Shown here: positions 43,306 to 52,244 of the stretch, one piece after another
How the letters are laid out: every line of letters begins with the position of its first letter
How positions within the stretch are numbered: the stretch's first letter is position 1
DNA from: DAITQM01 sp036832975
Lineage (GTDB): Bacteria; Pseudomonadota; Gammaproteobacteria; Xanthomonadales; Wenzhouxiangellaceae
Reading direction: 5' to 3'
Assembly: GCA_036832975.1 (NCBI GenBank)
Contig: DAITQM010000010.1
Coordinates: forward strand, 1-64,000
Length of the DNA: 64,000 nucleotides
Made by a program: the position numbers and the translations under genes
The notes under the pieces: model-generated
What the model was told of the DNA's origin: nothing
Seen by the model: the letters and a program-made list of their open reading frames with translations, nothing else
The model's database searches: none

Positions 43306-44641
43306 CGGAGCGGACCACGATCGGCGCCGCGCTCTGCGGCGCCAGTCCGGCATCGCCGCTGCGCCAGGGCAGAAAGCGCGGCAGCAGGACCAGCACCCCG
43401 GCATTGAGCAACGCGGTGAGTAACAACAACCGCGGGATGCCGAAACCGGTGGCGAGCAGCACCATCGCGACGAGCGACGAGAGGATCATCGTCAGCGCGT
43501 TCAGGATGCTGTTGGCGGCCATGATCCGGGCGCGCCGCGTCTCGTCGGTCCGGGCTTGCAGCATGGCGTACAGCGGGACGGTATAAAGCCCGCCGGAAAA
43601 GCCCATCAACAGCATGCTGCCGAGCAGACCCCAGGTCGCCGGGGTCAGCAGAAACTCGCCGAGCGGCGGCGGTTCGGTGTACGGCATGTCGGGGGTGGCG
43701 GCATAAAGCGAGACCCCGAACAGCGTCAGCCCGGCGCCGCCGGCCAGCACCCAGCGCAGATCGATCCGGTTGTGCGTGAAACGGTGGCAGAGCAGCGAGC
43801 CCAGGCTGATGCCGATGATAAACACCGTCAGCATCGCCGCTGTGCCGCCGGGGTTGAGACCGACGACGTTGATTGCGAAGCTCGGAATCTGCACCATCAC
43901 GGTCGCCCCGTAGTACCAGAACCACGAAATGCCGAGGACACCGGCGAACACCGTGCGGTCGGCCGGCAGCAGCGCCAGCATGCGCCAGCTTTCGCGCAAG
44001 GCGTTCCAGGCGAACGGCGCGGGGTCGGCGAGCGACGGAATGGCCGGGATGCGGCGGCTCATGGCATAGCCGGCGCCGGCGATACCGAGGCCGGTGACGG
44101 CGACCCAAACCTCGGCCCGCTCGCCGGCGCCCATCAAGGCGGCGCCGAGGCCGGTACCGATCAGGATCGCGACAAAAGTGCCGGTTTCGACCAGGCCGTT
44201 GGCGGCCAGCAGATGTTCACGGCGCAGCACCTCTGGCAGCAGGCTGTACTTGATCGGCGAAAACAGCGCCGATTGCAGGCCGAGCAGAAAGAGCGCGAAC
44301 AGCAAAAGCGGCATCTGATGGCCGATCATGCCGGCACCGCCGATCAGCATGATCGCCACTTCGAGCAGCTTCAGGCGCCGGATGGTCAGAGCTTTCTCAT
44401 AGCGCTCGGCGAGCTGTCCGGCGTAGGACGAGAACAGCAGAAACGGCAGTATGAACAGCGCCGCAGCCAGGTTGATCAACACGTCGCCGGCCATCCCGGC
44501 CCACTGCGTCACGTACAGCGCGATCAACACGGTCAGTGCGTTCTTGTAAGCATTATCATTCAGCGCGCCGAGCGCCTGGGTGAAAAAATACGGCCCGAAA
44601 CGGCGGCTGGAAAGGAGCATCAATAACAGCGAGCGGCGCAT
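43298..44641 (-). CDS. Major facilitator superfamily transporter, LplT-like
   Basis: 447 residues from the ATG at 44641. About 12 membrane segments. The N-terminus FFTQALGALNDNAYKNALTV is the signature of the LplT/Aas lysophospholipid transporter group, and the loop AGQLAERYEKALTIRRLKLL is MFS motif A-like. LplT flips lysophospholipids inward for re-acylation. No acyltransferase domain is fused here. Substrate inferred from family. Divergent from the glycosyltransferase gene at 44818. Confidence 0.85.
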   Translation of the reverse strand: MRRSLLLMLLSSRRFGPYFFTQALGALNDNAYKNALTVLIALYVTQWAGMAGDVLINLAAALFILPFLLFSSYAGQLAERYEKALTIRRLKLLEVAIMLIGGAGMIGHQMPLLLFALFLLGLQSALFSPIKYSLLPEVLRREHLLAANGLVETGTFVAILIGTGLGAALMGAGERAEVWVAVTGLGIAGAGYAMSRRIPAIPSLADPAPFAWNALRESWRMLALLPADRTVFAGVLGISWFWYYGATVMVQIPSFAINVVGLNPGGTAAMLTVFIIGISLGSLLCHRFTHNRIDLRWVLAGGAGLTLFGVSLYAATPDMPYTEPPPLGEFLLTPATWGLLGSMLLMGFSGGLYTVPLYAMLQARTDETRRARIMAANSILNALTMILSSLVAMVLLATGFGIPRLLLLTALLNAGVLVLLPRFLPWRSGDAGLAPQSAAPIVVRSDA

Positions 44642-44817
44642 GGTCTTCGATAATAGTGGACCGGATGAACGGGCAATACTACAGCACACCGGATCGGGCG
44701 TGAACGGCGTGTTCCAATCGCATTGCCCGGCGAGACGATTCAATGAAGCGCCGAAAAAACACCCGGCACGCTAATCCGGGATAATAGATCGCTCGTCTTC
44801 AACCCGGATTTCAACCG

Positions 44818-45648
44818 TTGCCCTCCACTCCGGCGGCCCTTAGCGTGATCGTTCCGGTCTACGACGCAGCGGACGATGTCGCGCGTTGTCTCGATTCGCT
44901 GGCCGCGACGCTGACGCCCGGGGTCGAGGTGCTGCTGATCGACGACGCCTCGCCGGACCGGCGCATCGCACCGCTCTTGCAGCGGACGCTCGCCCGCCCG
45001 GGGCCGCGCTGGCGGCGGTTGACAAACCCCGAAAACCTCGGTTTCGTCGCCACTGCCAACCGCGGTTTCGCCGCCACGCAAGGCGACATCGTGCTGCTCA
45101 ACAGCGATACCCAAGTCACTTCCGGCTGGCTCGATCGGTTGGTCACCTGCGCCGCCAGCGACCCGCGCATCGCCACCATCACGCCGTTCACCAACAACGG
45201 CGAGATCGCTTCGTTCCCCGAATTCTGCCGGCCCAACCCGTGGCCCTCCGATCCGGAGCGCATCGCCCGCGCCTGTGTCGCCGCCGGTCCGCCGTCGTAT
45301 CCGGACATCCCGACCGCCGTCGGCTTTTGTATGTACATCCGGCGCGCCGCACTCGATAAAATCGGCCCCTTCGACCCGATCTTCGGGCGCGGCTACGGCG
45401 AAGAAAACGATTTCAGCCGCCGCGCCGCCGCCCGCGGCTGGCGCAACGTGCTGTGCGATGACGCCTACGTCGCCCATCGCGGCAACGCCTCGTTCGGCCT
45501 GCTCGGACTCAAAGCCGATCGTGCCGCACTCGACCTCGTGACCGCCCGCCACCCCGACTACAGAGACCTCGTCAGCGCCTTCATCGCCACCGACCCGCTC
45601 GCCGAACGGCGGCGCAAGATCAAGACCGCGCTCGATCGAGCCGGTTAG
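44818..45648 (+). CDS. Family 2 glycosyltransferase
   Basis: 276 residues from TTG 44818. GT-A fold: SVIVPVYDAADDVARCLDSL at the start, LLIDDASPD, a D-x-D-like segment LLNSDTQVTSGWLDRL, and the acceptor region GYGEENDFSRRAA (the E-D-x-x-x-R pattern of inverting GT2 enzymes). The donor and acceptor sugars are not predictable. The TAG stop lies inside the palindrome at 45645-45674. It precedes a second GT2 gene in the same direction. Confidence 0.85.
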   Translation: MPSTPAALSVIVPVYDAADDVARCLDSLAATLTPGVEVLLIDDASPDRRIAPLLQRTLARPGPRWRRLTNPENLGFVATANRGFAATQGDIVLLNSDTQVTSGWLDRLVTCAASDPRIATITPFTNNGEIASFPEFCRPNPWPSDPERIARACVAAGPPSYPDIPTAVGFCMYIRRAALDKIGPFDPIFGRGYGEENDFSRRAAARGWRNVLCDDAYVAHRGNASFGLLGLKADRAALDLVTARHPDYRDLVSAFIATDPLAERRRKIKTALDRAG

Positions 45649-45674
45649 CAGGCTGTTGAAAAACAGCCTGCTAA
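45645..45674. repeat. 30-bp perfect palindrome carrying a stop codon
   Basis: Arms TTAGCAGGCTGTT and AACAGCCTGCTAA enclose a GAAA loop. It is identical over all 30 bases to 49927-49956. In both cases the TAG of TTAGCAGG is the stop codon of the upstream gene. It can act as a hairpin terminator, and as the left end of the element seen whole at 49927. Confidence 0.85.
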
Positions 45675-45780
45675 GAACAGGGAAACTGATTCATTCAGCT
45701 TCCATAGGTATCGGGGCGGGGCACTGCGGTAGAATCCCGCCCGCGCCTGCCCCCCATCTTAAAACCGGACAGAAACTCGC

Positions 45781-46620
45781 ATGCTGCGGACCACGGTTCT
45801 GATCGTCAATTACAACGCCGGCGGTGAATTGGCCGAGGGGGTCGGCGCAGTGCTGAACCGGGTCACACCGGTCAGCCTTTGGGTGATCGACAATGCGTCG
45901 AGCGACGACAGTGTCGAGCTTTTGCTCGCGCGGCACGGCGACGATATCGAGTTGATCCGCAATGCCGAGAACCTGGGCTTCGCGCGTGCCTGCAATCAGG
46001 GGCTCGAACGCTGCGCCACGGAGTATCTGCTGATTCTGAACGCCGATTGCCGGCTGCCGCCGGGGGCGATCCGCGCTTTCGAGCAGGCGCTGGCCGCACG
46101 GCCGCTCGCCGGCCTGGCTTCGGGGTTGGTCTTCGACGCCGCGGGACGCGAGCAGCGCGGCAGTCGCCGGTGTTTGCCGACGCCGCGGCGCGTTGCCGGT
46201 GAATTGTTGCGCTGGCCGGGCGCCGGTCTCGATCAACGCCACCGTCCCGCGCCGGACGAGATCTGCGAAGTCGAGGCGGTCAGCGGCGCCTGTCTGTTTT
46301 TCCGGCGCAGCGCTTTGCAGGCGGTCGGCGGTTTCGATGAGGCGTACGAATTCCATTTCGAGGATCTCGACCTGATGGCACGCCTGGGCGATGCTGGCTG
46401 GCGGATTTTGTTGGTACCCGAAGTCCGCTTGCGGCACGTCGGAGGACTGTCGAGCCGCAGCCGGCCGTTGTGGGTGAGCCGCCAGAAACACCGCGGCCTT
46501 AAGCGCTATCTGGCCCGCCATTCCCGGCTGCCGGCACCGCTGCTGCACGGCATCGGGTTTTTGTCCTGGCTGCACTTCGTGCTCACCGCGCCGTGGGTTT
46601 GGCGGCGCCGGCGGATCTGA
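45781..46620 (+). CDS. Family 2 glycosyltransferase, rhamnosyltransferase-like
   Basis: 279 residues. TTVLIVNYNAGGELAEGVGA, VIDNASSDDS, ENLGFARACNQGL and the nucleotide-sugar segment LILNADCRL. EFHFEDLDLMARLGDAGW is the E-D-x-D-L-x-x-R-x-x-x-x-G-W acceptor motif typical of rhamnosyltransferase-like GT2 proteins. A C-terminal hydrophobic and basic end (WLHFVLTAPWVWRRRR) may touch the membrane. Probably acts on a cell-surface polysaccharide. Confidence 0.87.
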   Translation: MLRTTVLIVNYNAGGELAEGVGAVLNRVTPVSLWVIDNASSDDSVELLLARHGDDIELIRNAENLGFARACNQGLERCATEYLLILNADCRLPPGAIRAFEQALAARPLAGLASGLVFDAAGREQRGSRRCLPTPRRVAGELLRWPGAGLDQRHRPAPDEICEVEAVSGACLFFRRSALQAVGGFDEAYEFHFEDLDLMARLGDAGWRILLVPEVRLRHVGGLSSRSRPLWVSRQKHRGLKRYLARHSRLPAPLLHGIGFLSWLHFVLTAPWVWRRRRI

Positions 46621-46704
46621 AACCCCGGCCGTCGTTTGTGGTCAGAAGGGCGGCAAACCGGCTATTCTTTACGTTCCGGCGCCGCCGAATTGGCCGCGCC
46701 CTCC

Positions 46705-48459
46705 ATGACCGATCACCCGACGATGCCGCCATCCGCCGCCCAGCTACTCGATCCGACCGCACCGCCTGCCGTGGCGGAGAGCGATCCGGTGTGCGCCGAC
46801 CTTTTGGCCCATGGCCGGCTGCGCCAGGAGGATTTGCAACGCGCCGCGCAATACCAGGCGCAACACGGCGGCAGCCTGCTGACGCTGCTGGTCCGTCTCG
46901 GCTTGGTCTCGGAGCGCGACCTGGCGGAGACCGAAGCGCGGATTTCGCAGCTCAAGTTGTTCACCACCCGCGATTACCCTGAAGAAACGCCGGTGCTCGA
47001 TGCGGTCGCGCTGCGCTTTTTGAAGCAGCACAGGGTATTGCCGGTGGCCGCGACCGACGGCCGGATCGAAGTGGTGATGGCCGAACCGCGCGATACGTTC
47101 GTTTTGCAGGCGCTCGGCATGGCGACCGGCCTCGAAATCCAGCCGCACGTCGGCATCGGCTCGGAGATCGAAAACGCCATCGAGCGTTATTACGGCGGCG
47201 GCCGCTCGGCGATGGGGCAGATTCTCGAGGGTCTTGGCGAAACGGCGACCGGCGACGACGACGATGACATCGAGCACCTGCGCGATCTGGCTTCCGAAGC
47301 GCCGGTGATCCGGCTGGTCAACCTGATCATGCAGCGCGCCGTCGAATCGCGCGCTTCCGATATCCATATCGAACCGTTCGAAAACCGCCTCAAGGTACGT
47401 TACCGGATCGACGGTGTTTTGCAGGAGGTCGAGGCGCCGCCAGCCAGTTCGACCGCGGCGGTGATCAGCCGCATCAAGATCATGGCGCGGCTCAACATCG
47501 CCGAACGCCGCCTGCCGCAGGACGGCCGCATCATGCACCGCGTCCAGGGCAAGGAACTCGACTTGCGCGTCTCCACCGTGCCGACGTCGCACGGCGAGAG
47601 CGTCGTGATGCGTATTTTGGATCGCGAAAGCATCGTTTTCGATTTCACCCGTCTCGGTTTCGACGAATTCACCCGCAAGCGCTTCGTCAAGGCGCTCGAA
47701 ATGCCGCACGGCATTATTCTGGTCACCGGCCCGACCGGCAGCGGCAAGACGACGACGCTGTACACCGCCTTGCAGCAACTCAATTCGCCGGAGCGCAAGA
47801 TCATCACCGTCGAGGATCCGGTCGAATACCAGCTCGAAGGCGTCAACCAAATTCAGACAAAAGCGTCTATCGGACTGACGTTCGCCAATGCCCTGCGGGC
47901 CATCGTCCGCCAGGATCCCGACGTCATCATGATCGGCGAAATGCGCGATTTGGAAACGGCGCGCATCGCCATCCAGTCGGCGCTCACCGGCCACCTGGTG
48001 TTATCGACGATCCACACCAACAACGCCGCCGGCGGCGTGACCCGCATGCTCGACATGGGCGTCGAGGATTACCTTTTGACCTCGACGGTGAACGCCATCC
48101 TCGCCCAGCGCCTGGTCCGCAGGCTCGATCCGGCCAGCCGCGAAAGTTACGTTGCGCTGCCCGAGATGGTCAAGGAAACCGGTCTCGACCGGGTGACCGA
48201 CGCCGAACCGGTGACGCTCTACCGCCCGCTGCCCAGCGAAGAAAATCCGACCGGTTACCGTGGGCGGACGACGATCCTCGAATTGCTCCTGATGAGCGAC
48301 GAGATCCGCCGGTTGATCATGCAGCACGCGACCAGCAGTCAGGTCGAGGCGCAGGCGGTCAGCGAAGGTATGCGCACGATGTATGACGACGGCCTGTTGA
48401 AAAGCCTGCGCGGCGAGACCACCGTCGAAGAAGTGCTGCGCGTGACCCAAGAGGCTTAA
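46705..48459 (+). CDS. gspE: Type II secretion ATPase GspE, lacking the zinc tetracysteine
   Basis: 584 residues from the ATG at 46705. An N-terminal MshEN-like domain is followed by the secretion ATPase: Walker A GPTGSGKTTTLYTA (about residue 342), Asp box, Walker B VIMIGEMRDLETA, and His box TGHLVLSTIHTNNAAGG. It powers pseudopilus assembly at the inner membrane. The usual C-x2-C ... C-x2-C zinc motif between LAQRLVRRL and GYRGR is replaced by a stretch with no cysteine (DPASRESYVALPEMVKETGL onward). First gene of an xps-order operon. A foldback element follows at the stop codon. Confidence 0.95.
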   Translation: MTDHPTMPPSAAQLLDPTAPPAVAESDPVCADLLAHGRLRQEDLQRAAQYQAQHGGSLLTLLVRLGLVSERDLAETEARISQLKLFTTRDYPEETPVLDAVALRFLKQHRVLPVAATDGRIEVVMAEPRDTFVLQALGMATGLEIQPHVGIGSEIENAIERYYGGGRSAMGQILEGLGETATGDDDDDIEHLRDLASEAPVIRLVNLIMQRAVESRASDIHIEPFENRLKVRYRIDGVLQEVEAPPASSTAAVISRIKIMARLNIAERRLPQDGRIMHRVQGKELDLRVSTVPTSHGESVVMRILDRESIVFDFTRLGFDEFTRKRFVKALEMPHGIILVTGPTGSGKTTTLYTALQQLNSPERKIITVEDPVEYQLEGVNQIQTKASIGLTFANALRAIVRQDPDVIMIGEMRDLETARIAIQSALTGHLVLSTIHTNNAAGGVTRMLDMGVEDYLLTSTVNAILAQRLVRRLDPASRESYVALPEMVKETGLDRVTDAEPVTLYRPLPSEENPTGYRGRTTILELLLMSDEIRRLIMQHATSSQVEAQAVSEGMRTMYDDGLLKSLRGETTVEEVLRVTQEA

Positions 48460-48702
48460 CCCAATAGTTGCATAAATTTTGCTCGACTTCATCAAATTCA
48501 CCGTGAAATCATATAATTATGTTGCTATTAGCAAGAAAATCGAATTCACCTAATGTGACGCGCCCGGTTTCTCGCCCAAGCTGGCGGCACATCTTGTCCG
48601 CTTCCCCTCGAACCGTAGAATTACTACGGTTCTTCGGAGAATCGGACAAGCTGCACTCACCAGCTTGACCGAGAATTCCGGGAATCTATGCAACAATTGG
48701 GT
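48459..48702. mobile_element. 244-bp foldback (MITE-like) element, copy 2
   Basis: This is the reverse complement of the copy at 36483-36726, equal in length, with few differences. It starts at the last base of the gspE stop codon and ends 16 bases before gspF. It inserts a long hairpin between two genes that must be co-expressed. The ribosome binding site of gspF lies just outside it. Confidence 0.88.
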
Positions 48703-48718
48703 TGACCGAGGTAGAGGG

Positions 48719-49930
48719 ATGGCGCTTTTCGAATACAAAGCGGTGGCGCCCAACGGCGAAACGGTGCGCGGCACGATGGAGGCGGCGGACGTCAAGGCGG
48801 TGATCGGCCGCTTGCAGGAAGCGGGCAACCTGCCGCTGACGGCGCGCGAGGCCGGCGGCGGCTTCGGCCTGGAACGCTGGTTCGGCGCCGGGCGCGGCAT
48901 CGGGGCGCGCGAGATCGGCGAATTCACCCGCCATCTGGCGACGTTGCTGGGTGCCGGGCTGCCGCTCGATCGCGCCTTGCACGTGCTGGTGGAACTCGCC
49001 GAGACGCCACGCCTGCGGCGCATGATCGACCAGGTACGCGACCAGGTGCGCGAGGGCGGCTCGCTGTCCGGGGCGCTCGAAGCGCAGCACGGCGTGTTTT
49101 CCCGGCTGTTCGTCAATATGGTGCGCGCCGGCGAAGCCGGCGGCTCGCTCGAACAGACGCTCGACCGGCTTGCCGATTATCTCGAGCGTTCCAAGGAATT
49201 GAAAGACCACGTCCTGACCGCGCTGTTTTATCCATTGTTGCTATTTATTGTCGCGGGCGCCGCGGTCGTCATCCTGCTGGTCTACGTGATCCCGCAGTTC
49301 ACGCCGATCTTCGAGGAGATGGGCGCCGAGCTGCCGTTGCTGACGCGTCTGGTGCTCGGCGTCGCCGAATTCGTCCGCGACCGCTGGTGGTTGTTGTTCG
49401 GGCTTGCCGCCCTGGCCGTCTGGTGGTGGCGCGGGGCGCGCGCCGACCCGGCCCGCCGGTTGCAATGGGACACACGCTTTTTGCGCACCCGCTGGCTCGG
49501 CGACCTGCTCGCCAAGCTTGATGCGGCGCGTTTCACGCGGACCGCCGGCACGCTGCTCGAAAACGGCGTGCCGCTGCTCGGCGCCTTGTCGATCGCCCGC
49601 AACGTGCTCGCCAACAGCCATTTCCAGGGGTTGATCGAGGCGGCGGCCAAGGAGGTCAAAGGCGGCGCCGGGCTCGCCCGCACCCTGGCCAAGGACGAAT
49701 ATTTCCCGCGTCTGGCGCTGCAGATGATCGGCGTCGGCGAGGAAACCGGCCAGCTTGACCGCATGCTGATCCGCGTCGCCGACACCTTCGACCGCGAGGT
49801 GCGGACGACGGTAGAGCGCCTTTTGGCGCTGTTCACGCCGGTGCTGATCCTGACCATGGCGCTGGTCATCGGCACCATCGTGATGTCGGTAGTGATGGCC
49901 ATGCTGGGGATGAACGATTTAGTAGCTTAG
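48719..49930 (+). CDS. gspF: Type II secretion inner-membrane platform protein GspF
   Basis: 403 residues from the ATG at 48719 (AGAGGG just upstream). Start ALFEYKAVAPNGETVRGTME is typical of GspF. Two T2SSF domains: EFTRHLATLLGAGLPLDRAL with NMVRAGEAGGSLEQTLDRLA, and ARFTRTAGTLLENGVPLLGA with VGEETGQLDRMLIRVA. Three membrane helices. It forms the inner-membrane platform that GspE drives. Its TAG stop lies within the palindrome of the element that follows. Confidence 0.96.
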   Translation: MALFEYKAVAPNGETVRGTMEAADVKAVIGRLQEAGNLPLTAREAGGGFGLERWFGAGRGIGAREIGEFTRHLATLLGAGLPLDRALHVLVELAETPRLRRMIDQVRDQVREGGSLSGALEAQHGVFSRLFVNMVRAGEAGGSLEQTLDRLADYLERSKELKDHVLTALFYPLLLFIVAGAAVVILLVYVIPQFTPIFEEMGAELPLLTRLVLGVAEFVRDRWWLLFGLAALAVWWWRGARADPARRLQWDTRFLRTRWLGDLLAKLDAARFTRTAGTLLENGVPLLGALSIARNVLANSHFQGLIEAAAKEVKGGAGLARTLAKDEYFPRLALQMIGVGEETGQLDRMLIRVADTFDREVRTTVERLLALFTPVLILTMALVIGTIVMSVVMAMLGMNDLVA

Positions 49931-50085
49931 CAGGCTGTTGAAAAACAGCCTGCTAATCCGGGCCACGGATGGCCCGGCGAAATCAGGCGCTCCTTAGCGG
50001 CTGATTTCGGGAGCGCAGCGAAAGTCGCGCCTTTCGCAAGCGACGTTAAAAAACGCCAGGATGGCGTTTTTCAACAACCTGTTAG
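49927..50085. mobile_element. 159-bp palindromic repeat element after gspF
   Basis: Left end TTAGCAGGCTGTTGAAAAAC (49927-49946) and right end GTTTTTCAACAACCTGTTAG (50066-50085) are imperfect inverted repeats of about 20 bases. The left end is itself part of the 30-bp palindrome also seen at 45645. The right end forms a second hairpin with AAAAACGCC. No coding sequence. Ends of the same family are at 11-50 and 53133-53150. It separates gspF from gspG. Confidence 0.75.
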
Positions 50086-50166
50086 TTCGCTCAGAATTAT
50101 GAGTTTCACTGAGTGCTTGACCGCCGGCGTATGATGGCGGTATTTCGATGCGAAGAGGTGAAGACG

Positions 50167-50595
50167 ATGATGACAAGTTTCGGCGGCCGCTCGCAGGGCG
50201 GCTTCAGCCTGATTGAAATCCTGGTGGTGATGGTGCTGCTGGCGTTCATCGCGACGCTGGTCGTGCCCAATCTGATGGGCAAGACGCAAAAAGCGCAATA
50301 CGACGCCGCCAAGCTGCACATCGACCGGTTGTCGATGGCAGTGGAGAATTATTTTCTCGATAACGGCGTGGCGCCCGAGCGGCTCGACGATCTGGTCAAC
50401 GTCCCGGCCAACGCCCCCAACTGGACAGGGCCTTACGTCAAAGCGCAGATTTTGAAAGATCCGTGGGGCGAGGCGTATCAATACCGCTCGCCGGGCGAGC
50501 ATGGCGAGTTCGATATCTTTTCGTACGGTGCCGACAAAGCTCCGGGCGGCGAAGGGCGCAATGCCGATATCACCAGTTGGGACCAGGGTAACTGA
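50167..50595 (+). CDS. gspG: Major pseudopilin GspG
   Basis: 142 residues from the ATG at 50167, with GAAGAGGTG upstream. Prepilin signal ending G-F: SQGGFSLIEILVVMVLLAF, Glu at position +5 of the mature protein. The C-terminal region contains DPWGEAYQYRSPG and FSYGADKAPGGEG, matching the calcium-binding end of GspG. It is the main subunit of the pseudopilus. The prepilin peptidase is not encoded in the window. Confidence 0.96.
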   Translation: MMTSFGGRSQGGFSLIEILVVMVLLAFIATLVVPNLMGKTQKAQYDAAKLHIDRLSMAVENYFLDNGVAPERLDDLVNVPANAPNWTGPYVKAQILKDPWGEAYQYRSPGEHGEFDIFSYGADKAPGGEGRNADITSWDQGN

Positions 50596-51091
50596 GCGGC
50601 CGCGCCGCAGGCCGCGCGGCCGCCGTTCGCCATTCCGGCGGCGCGGTGCGGCGGGTTTCAGTCTGCTCGAAATTCTGGTCGTGCTGGCCCTGATGGGCCT
50701 TCTGCTCGGCCTGGTCGGCGCTTCGCTGATGCGCAGCGGGGCGAGCGCCGAAATCCGCGCCCAGAGTCGCGAGATCGCCGCCGGCCTGCGCTATGCCCGG
50801 ACCCGGGCGATGGTCCAAAAACAGCCGCAAACCTTCGAAGTCAACGCCAACGACCGCTTCTGGCGCGCCGCCGACCGCCCGCAGCGCTCGCTCCCCGAGG
50901 ACATGGACATCACGCTGCTCACCGCGCGCTCCGAAATCACCGGCGAGAACGCCGGCCAGATCCGCTTTTTCCCGGACGGTTCATCGACCGGCGGGCGGGT
51001 GACGGTCAGCGCCGGCGACCGGCACCGCTATATCGGCATTGCCTGGCTGACCGGCAAGATCACCCTGGCAGCCGACGACGAGGAGCGATGA
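50561..51091 (+). CDS. gspH: Minor pseudopilin GspH
   Basis: 176 residues from the ATG at 50561, overlapping gspG by 35 bases; other starts within the overlap are possible. A long basic leader (RPRRRPRGRRSPFRRRG) precedes the prepilin cleavage site AAGFSLLEILVVLALMG. The body has IAAGLRYARTRAMVQ and a C-terminal beta region, as in GspH/XpsH. Part of the pseudopilus. Its stop overlaps the gspI start (ATGA). Confidence 0.88.
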   Translation: MPISPVGTRVTERPRRRPRGRRSPFRRRGAAGFSLLEILVVLALMGLLLGLVGASLMRSGASAEIRAQSREIAAGLRYARTRAMVQKQPQTFEVNANDRFWRAADRPQRSLPEDMDITLLTARSEITGENAGQIRFFPDGSSTGGRVTVSAGDRHRYIGIAWLTGKITLAADDEER

Positions 51092-51525
51092 ACACACCGC
51101 CCCGCCCGGCCGCCGGTTTTACGCTGCTCGAGGTGCTGGCCGCGTTCGTGCTGTTCAGCGTCACGTTCGCGGCGTTGATCCAGGTCTTGAGCGGCGCCTT
51201 GTACAACACCCGCAACGCCCAGGAAATGACCGAAGCCGGGCTGTGGGCGGCGTCGTATCTCAATACCCTCGGCGTCGAAACACCGCTCGAAGAAGGGGTA
51301 TCGAGCGGCGAGTTCGACGACCAATATCGGTACGAAGCCGAAATCCGCCTCTACGACGACGGCGAAACCGATCCGGCGCTCGACGAACTGATCCCGATCG
51401 ACCTGCTCGAAGTCGATCTGACGGTGTATTGGGGTGAGCCGCCGCGCCTCCGCCAGGCGCGATTTCAGACACTGCGTTCGGCCGATCGCAACCTCAGGCA
51501 GGGCATCGCAGAGGGCCGGCGATGA
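51088..51525 (+). CDS. gspI: Minor pseudopilin GspI
   Basis: 145 residues. Prepilin site AAGFTLLEVLAAFVLFSVTF. The rest has the short GspI fold. It forms the pseudopilus tip complex with GspJ and GspK. ATGA overlaps on both sides (gspH 51088-51091, gspJ 51522-51525). Confidence 0.9.
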   Translation: MNTPPRPAAGFTLLEVLAAFVLFSVTFAALIQVLSGALYNTRNAQEMTEAGLWAASYLNTLGVETPLEEGVSSGEFDDQYRYEAEIRLYDDGETDPALDELIPIDLLEVDLTVYWGEPPRLRQARFQTLRSADRNLRQGIAEGRR

Positions 51526-52244
51526 AGCGCTGCGACCACAGTGCAGCGCGCGGTTTTACGCTGCTCGAGATGCTGCTCGCCATCGTCTTGCTGGGCATGA
51601 TCATGACGCTGGCGTACAGCGGCCTTCGGGGCGCGCTGCGCGCCACACGCAGCGGCGAGGCGGCGATCGGCCAGGCCACCGACCTGCGCGCCGCCCATCT
51701 GTTCGTGCTGCGCCAACTCGAACGGATGCTGCCCCTGGCTTACGGCACGACCGATTCCGGTATCGTCGTCTTCGAGGGCGGGCGCGATTTCGTCCGCTTT
51801 GTCGCCCCGATGCCCGGCTATCTCGGGGCCGGCGGGCCGCACGTCCAGGAGTTGCGTTTTGTCTCGGCTGTGGACGGCGACGAGCTGGAATTCCGCTATG
51901 CGGTGCTCAGCGGTTATCAGGACGGCGACCTCGAAGCGGTCGACCCGGTCGTGCTGTTCAGCGGCATCCGCGATGCCGAATGGCAGTTTATCGGCTTCGA
52001 CGAAGACGGCAGCCTGACCGACTGGCAATCATCGTGGGATAACTCGTCGGCGATGCCGCTCGCCGTCGCCCTCGACGGTGAATTACCGGAATCTTACCGG
52101 CTGCGCTGGCCGGCACTGCGCGCCAGGACGATGATCGACAACACCGGCGGCGGTGTCGTGCAGATGACGATGCCGCGCCAGGCGTTCCCCGGTCCGGCGG
52201 CGGGCCCCGGCCCCGGACCGGGAGGCCGCGACGATGTACGCTGA
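51522..52244 (+). CDS. gspJ: Minor pseudopilin GspJ
   Basis: 240 residues. Prepilin site ARGFTLLEMLLAIVLLGMIM. The central region includes VRFVAPMPG and LRFVSAVDGDELEFRY. The C-terminal tail (PGPAAGPGPGPGG) is proline/glycine-rich and probably disordered. Tip-complex partner of GspI and GspK. It overlaps gspK by 11 bases. Confidence 0.9.
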   Translation: MKRCDHSAARGFTLLEMLLAIVLLGMIMTLAYSGLRGALRATRSGEAAIGQATDLRAAHLFVLRQLERMLPLAYGTTDSGIVVFEGGRDFVRFVAPMPGYLGAGGPHVQELRFVSAVDGDELEFRYAVLSGYQDGDLEAVDPVVLFSGIRDAEWQFIGFDEDGSLTDWQSSWDNSSAMPLAVALDGELPESYRLRWPALRARTMIDNTGGGVVQMTMPRQAFPGPAAGPGPGPGGRDDVR

